Assembly (NCBI GenBank): GCA_017934545.1
Contig: JAGBJI010000009.1
Span: 186,001-250,000, forward strand
From: Bacteroidales bacterium
Lineage (GTDB): Bacteria > Bacteroidota > Bacteroidia > Bacteroidales > P3
DNA length: 64,000 bases
Direction: 5' to 3'
Both the position numbers and the translations under genes were made by a program. This document shows, piece after piece, positions 63,363 to 64,000 of this stretch. Numbering within the stretch: the first letter of the stretch is position 1; each line of letters begins with the position of its first letter. Below the pieces are notes generated by a model, which saw only the letters and a program-made list of their open reading frames with translations, was not told the origin of the DNA and made no database searches.

Positions 63363-63878
63363 ATGAAACGTTGGTTTTATTCAGCAGCCCTTGCCGCAAC
63401 GGCAATACTTATATTGTCGTGCGGCAAAGGCGATGTATATAAATCGGAAGTAAGTTTTGACAACTACCTATGGGAACGTCTTACGGACAAAAAGACAATC
63501 AGTTTTGACAATATACACATCACCGACACCGATGCGGTGTATGACGTATATGTAGACATAAGACACACTCCTTATATCAACGAAAAGCAGGTGAAATTTC
63601 TGATGAAGATAATCTCGCCCGACGGTGTGACAAGGGAATCTTCCCATACAATCAAACTTACCGACCGTTACGGTGAGAAATGGGCGGGAGATGCTGCGGG
63701 GGATTTGATAGATATTCAGACCAAATGCAAATCCTTTATTTCTTTTCCTAAACAAGGCGATTATACAATAACCCTTACCAACTTGGGAATGTACGCTTCA
63801 ATGACGGGTATTATAAGTATAGGCGTAAAAGTTGAGAAAGCGGATTTGAAAGCTTATAAAAGCAGGGAAAACCAATAA
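63363..63878 (+). CDS. gldH: Gliding-motility lipoprotein GldH
   Basis: 171 residues with lipobox LILSC (Cys about 20). The mature part VYKSEVSFDNYLWERLTDKK, VYVDIRHTPYINEKQ and FPKQGDYTITLTNLGM matches GldH, a lipoprotein needed for gliding in Flavobacterium and kept in many non-gliding Bacteroidota. Probably linked to type IX secretion or envelope organisation. Position next to purC and uvrC. Confidence 0.88.
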   Translation: MKRWFYSAALAATAILILSCGKGDVYKSEVSFDNYLWERLTDKKTISFDNIHITDTDAVYDVYVDIRHTPYINEKQVKFLMKIISPDGVTRESSHTIKLTDRYGEKWAGDAAGDLIDIQTKCKSFISFPKQGDYTITLTNLGMYASMTGIISIGVKVEKADLKAYKSRENQ

Positions 63879-63889
63879 GCATTCCTTTT

Positions 63890-64000
63890 ATGGACAACCC
63901 GTACAAAATACTTGAAAACAACCCTTACCAGCAACATATTCTGCCTATATTGGCAACGCTTCCCTCTACACCGGGAGTATATCAGTATTTGGACAAAAAA
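63890..64000 (+). CDS. uvrC: Excinuclease ABC subunit C, N-terminus (runs off window)
   Basis: 37 codons from ATG 63890. LPILATLPSTPGVYQYLDKK is the start of the GIY-YIG nuclease domain (LPxxPGVYxY). Incises DNA 3' of lesions with UvrAB. It begins 12 bases after gldH. Confidence 0.85.
   Translation, partial: MDNPYKILENNPYQQHILPILATLPSTPGVYQYLDKK

Overview
The window is a chromosomal segment of a Bacteroidota bacterium, most likely of the order Bacteroidales. The evidence is a type IX secretion C-terminal sorting domain, the gliding-motility lipoprotein GldH, an exosortase-like protein, families typical of the phylum (DUF4292, DUF4296, DUF4625, DUF2723, FadL/OmpP1-like barrels), an absence of Shine-Dalgarno dependence, and more than a dozen promoters with the Bacteroidota -7 box TAnnTTTG. 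I cannot name the genus.

Layout. 1-9.6 kb: the end of recA, a frameshifted TIR-Sel1 gene, an OmpP1/FadL-like barrel, a Ser-rich lipoprotein, proS, and an ECF sigma / membrane anti-sigma-like / outer-membrane-barrel operon. 9.6-11.8 kb: an AT-rich island of two small genes and a tyrosine recombinase abutting tRNA-Cys. 11.8-15.6 kb: comM, a DUF4296 lipoprotein, a nucleoside phosphorylase and a polyprenyl synthase, all on the minus strand. 15.7-17.3 kb: a three-gene HipB-HipS-HipT toxin-antitoxin operon with operator palindromes. 17.6-21.5 kb: a DUF4292 lipoprotein, then a probable metal-uptake cluster (small His/Cys protein, TonB receptor, His-rich DUF4625 lipoprotein). 21.7-25.4 kb: membrane glycosyltransferases. 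25.4-37 kb: tyrS, then a minus-strand run recQ - T9SS cargo - lptE - DUF2723 - purM - cysS. 37-45 kb: kdsD, a YfcC-type transporter, two unknown exported proteins, purD, nadB and an LRR protein. 45-53 kb: a BaiN/YhiN-like flavoprotein, era, tRNA-His, der, a C69 dipeptidase, an exosortase-like protein, pyrH and DUF4236. 53-64 kb: a repeat-filled 970-bp gap, a large TonB-type receptor behind a G10 tract, a reverse rubrerythrin, a radical SAM protein, ferritin, eno, a DUF362 lipoprotein, purC, gldH and the start of uvrC.

The most striking thing is not a gene. Seven intergenic gaps carry an element exactly 105 bp long with inverted arms (GCCCCTT..GAAAGTAAT) around three units of the form A6-N5-T6 set 22 bp apart. 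The 5-base centres come from an alphabet of only four words (CCACA, CCTAT, TCACA, TCAGA, each in either orientation), and no element clearly uses a word twice. An eighth copy with the same geometry (105 bp = 35 codons) lies in frame inside the anti-sigma-like gene. Related arrays with other words are two copies of a four-unit CATATG element (22-bp period), an in-frame 21-bp array in the lptE signal peptide, and a roughly 450-bp quasi-palindrome with eight GTCCGAC-like words at 53.08-53.54 kb. A/T tracts every 11 bp predict intrinsically bent DNA. As single strands the elements could fold into a cloverleaf with three word-bearing loops. I do not recognise this as a described family, but I could not search for it.
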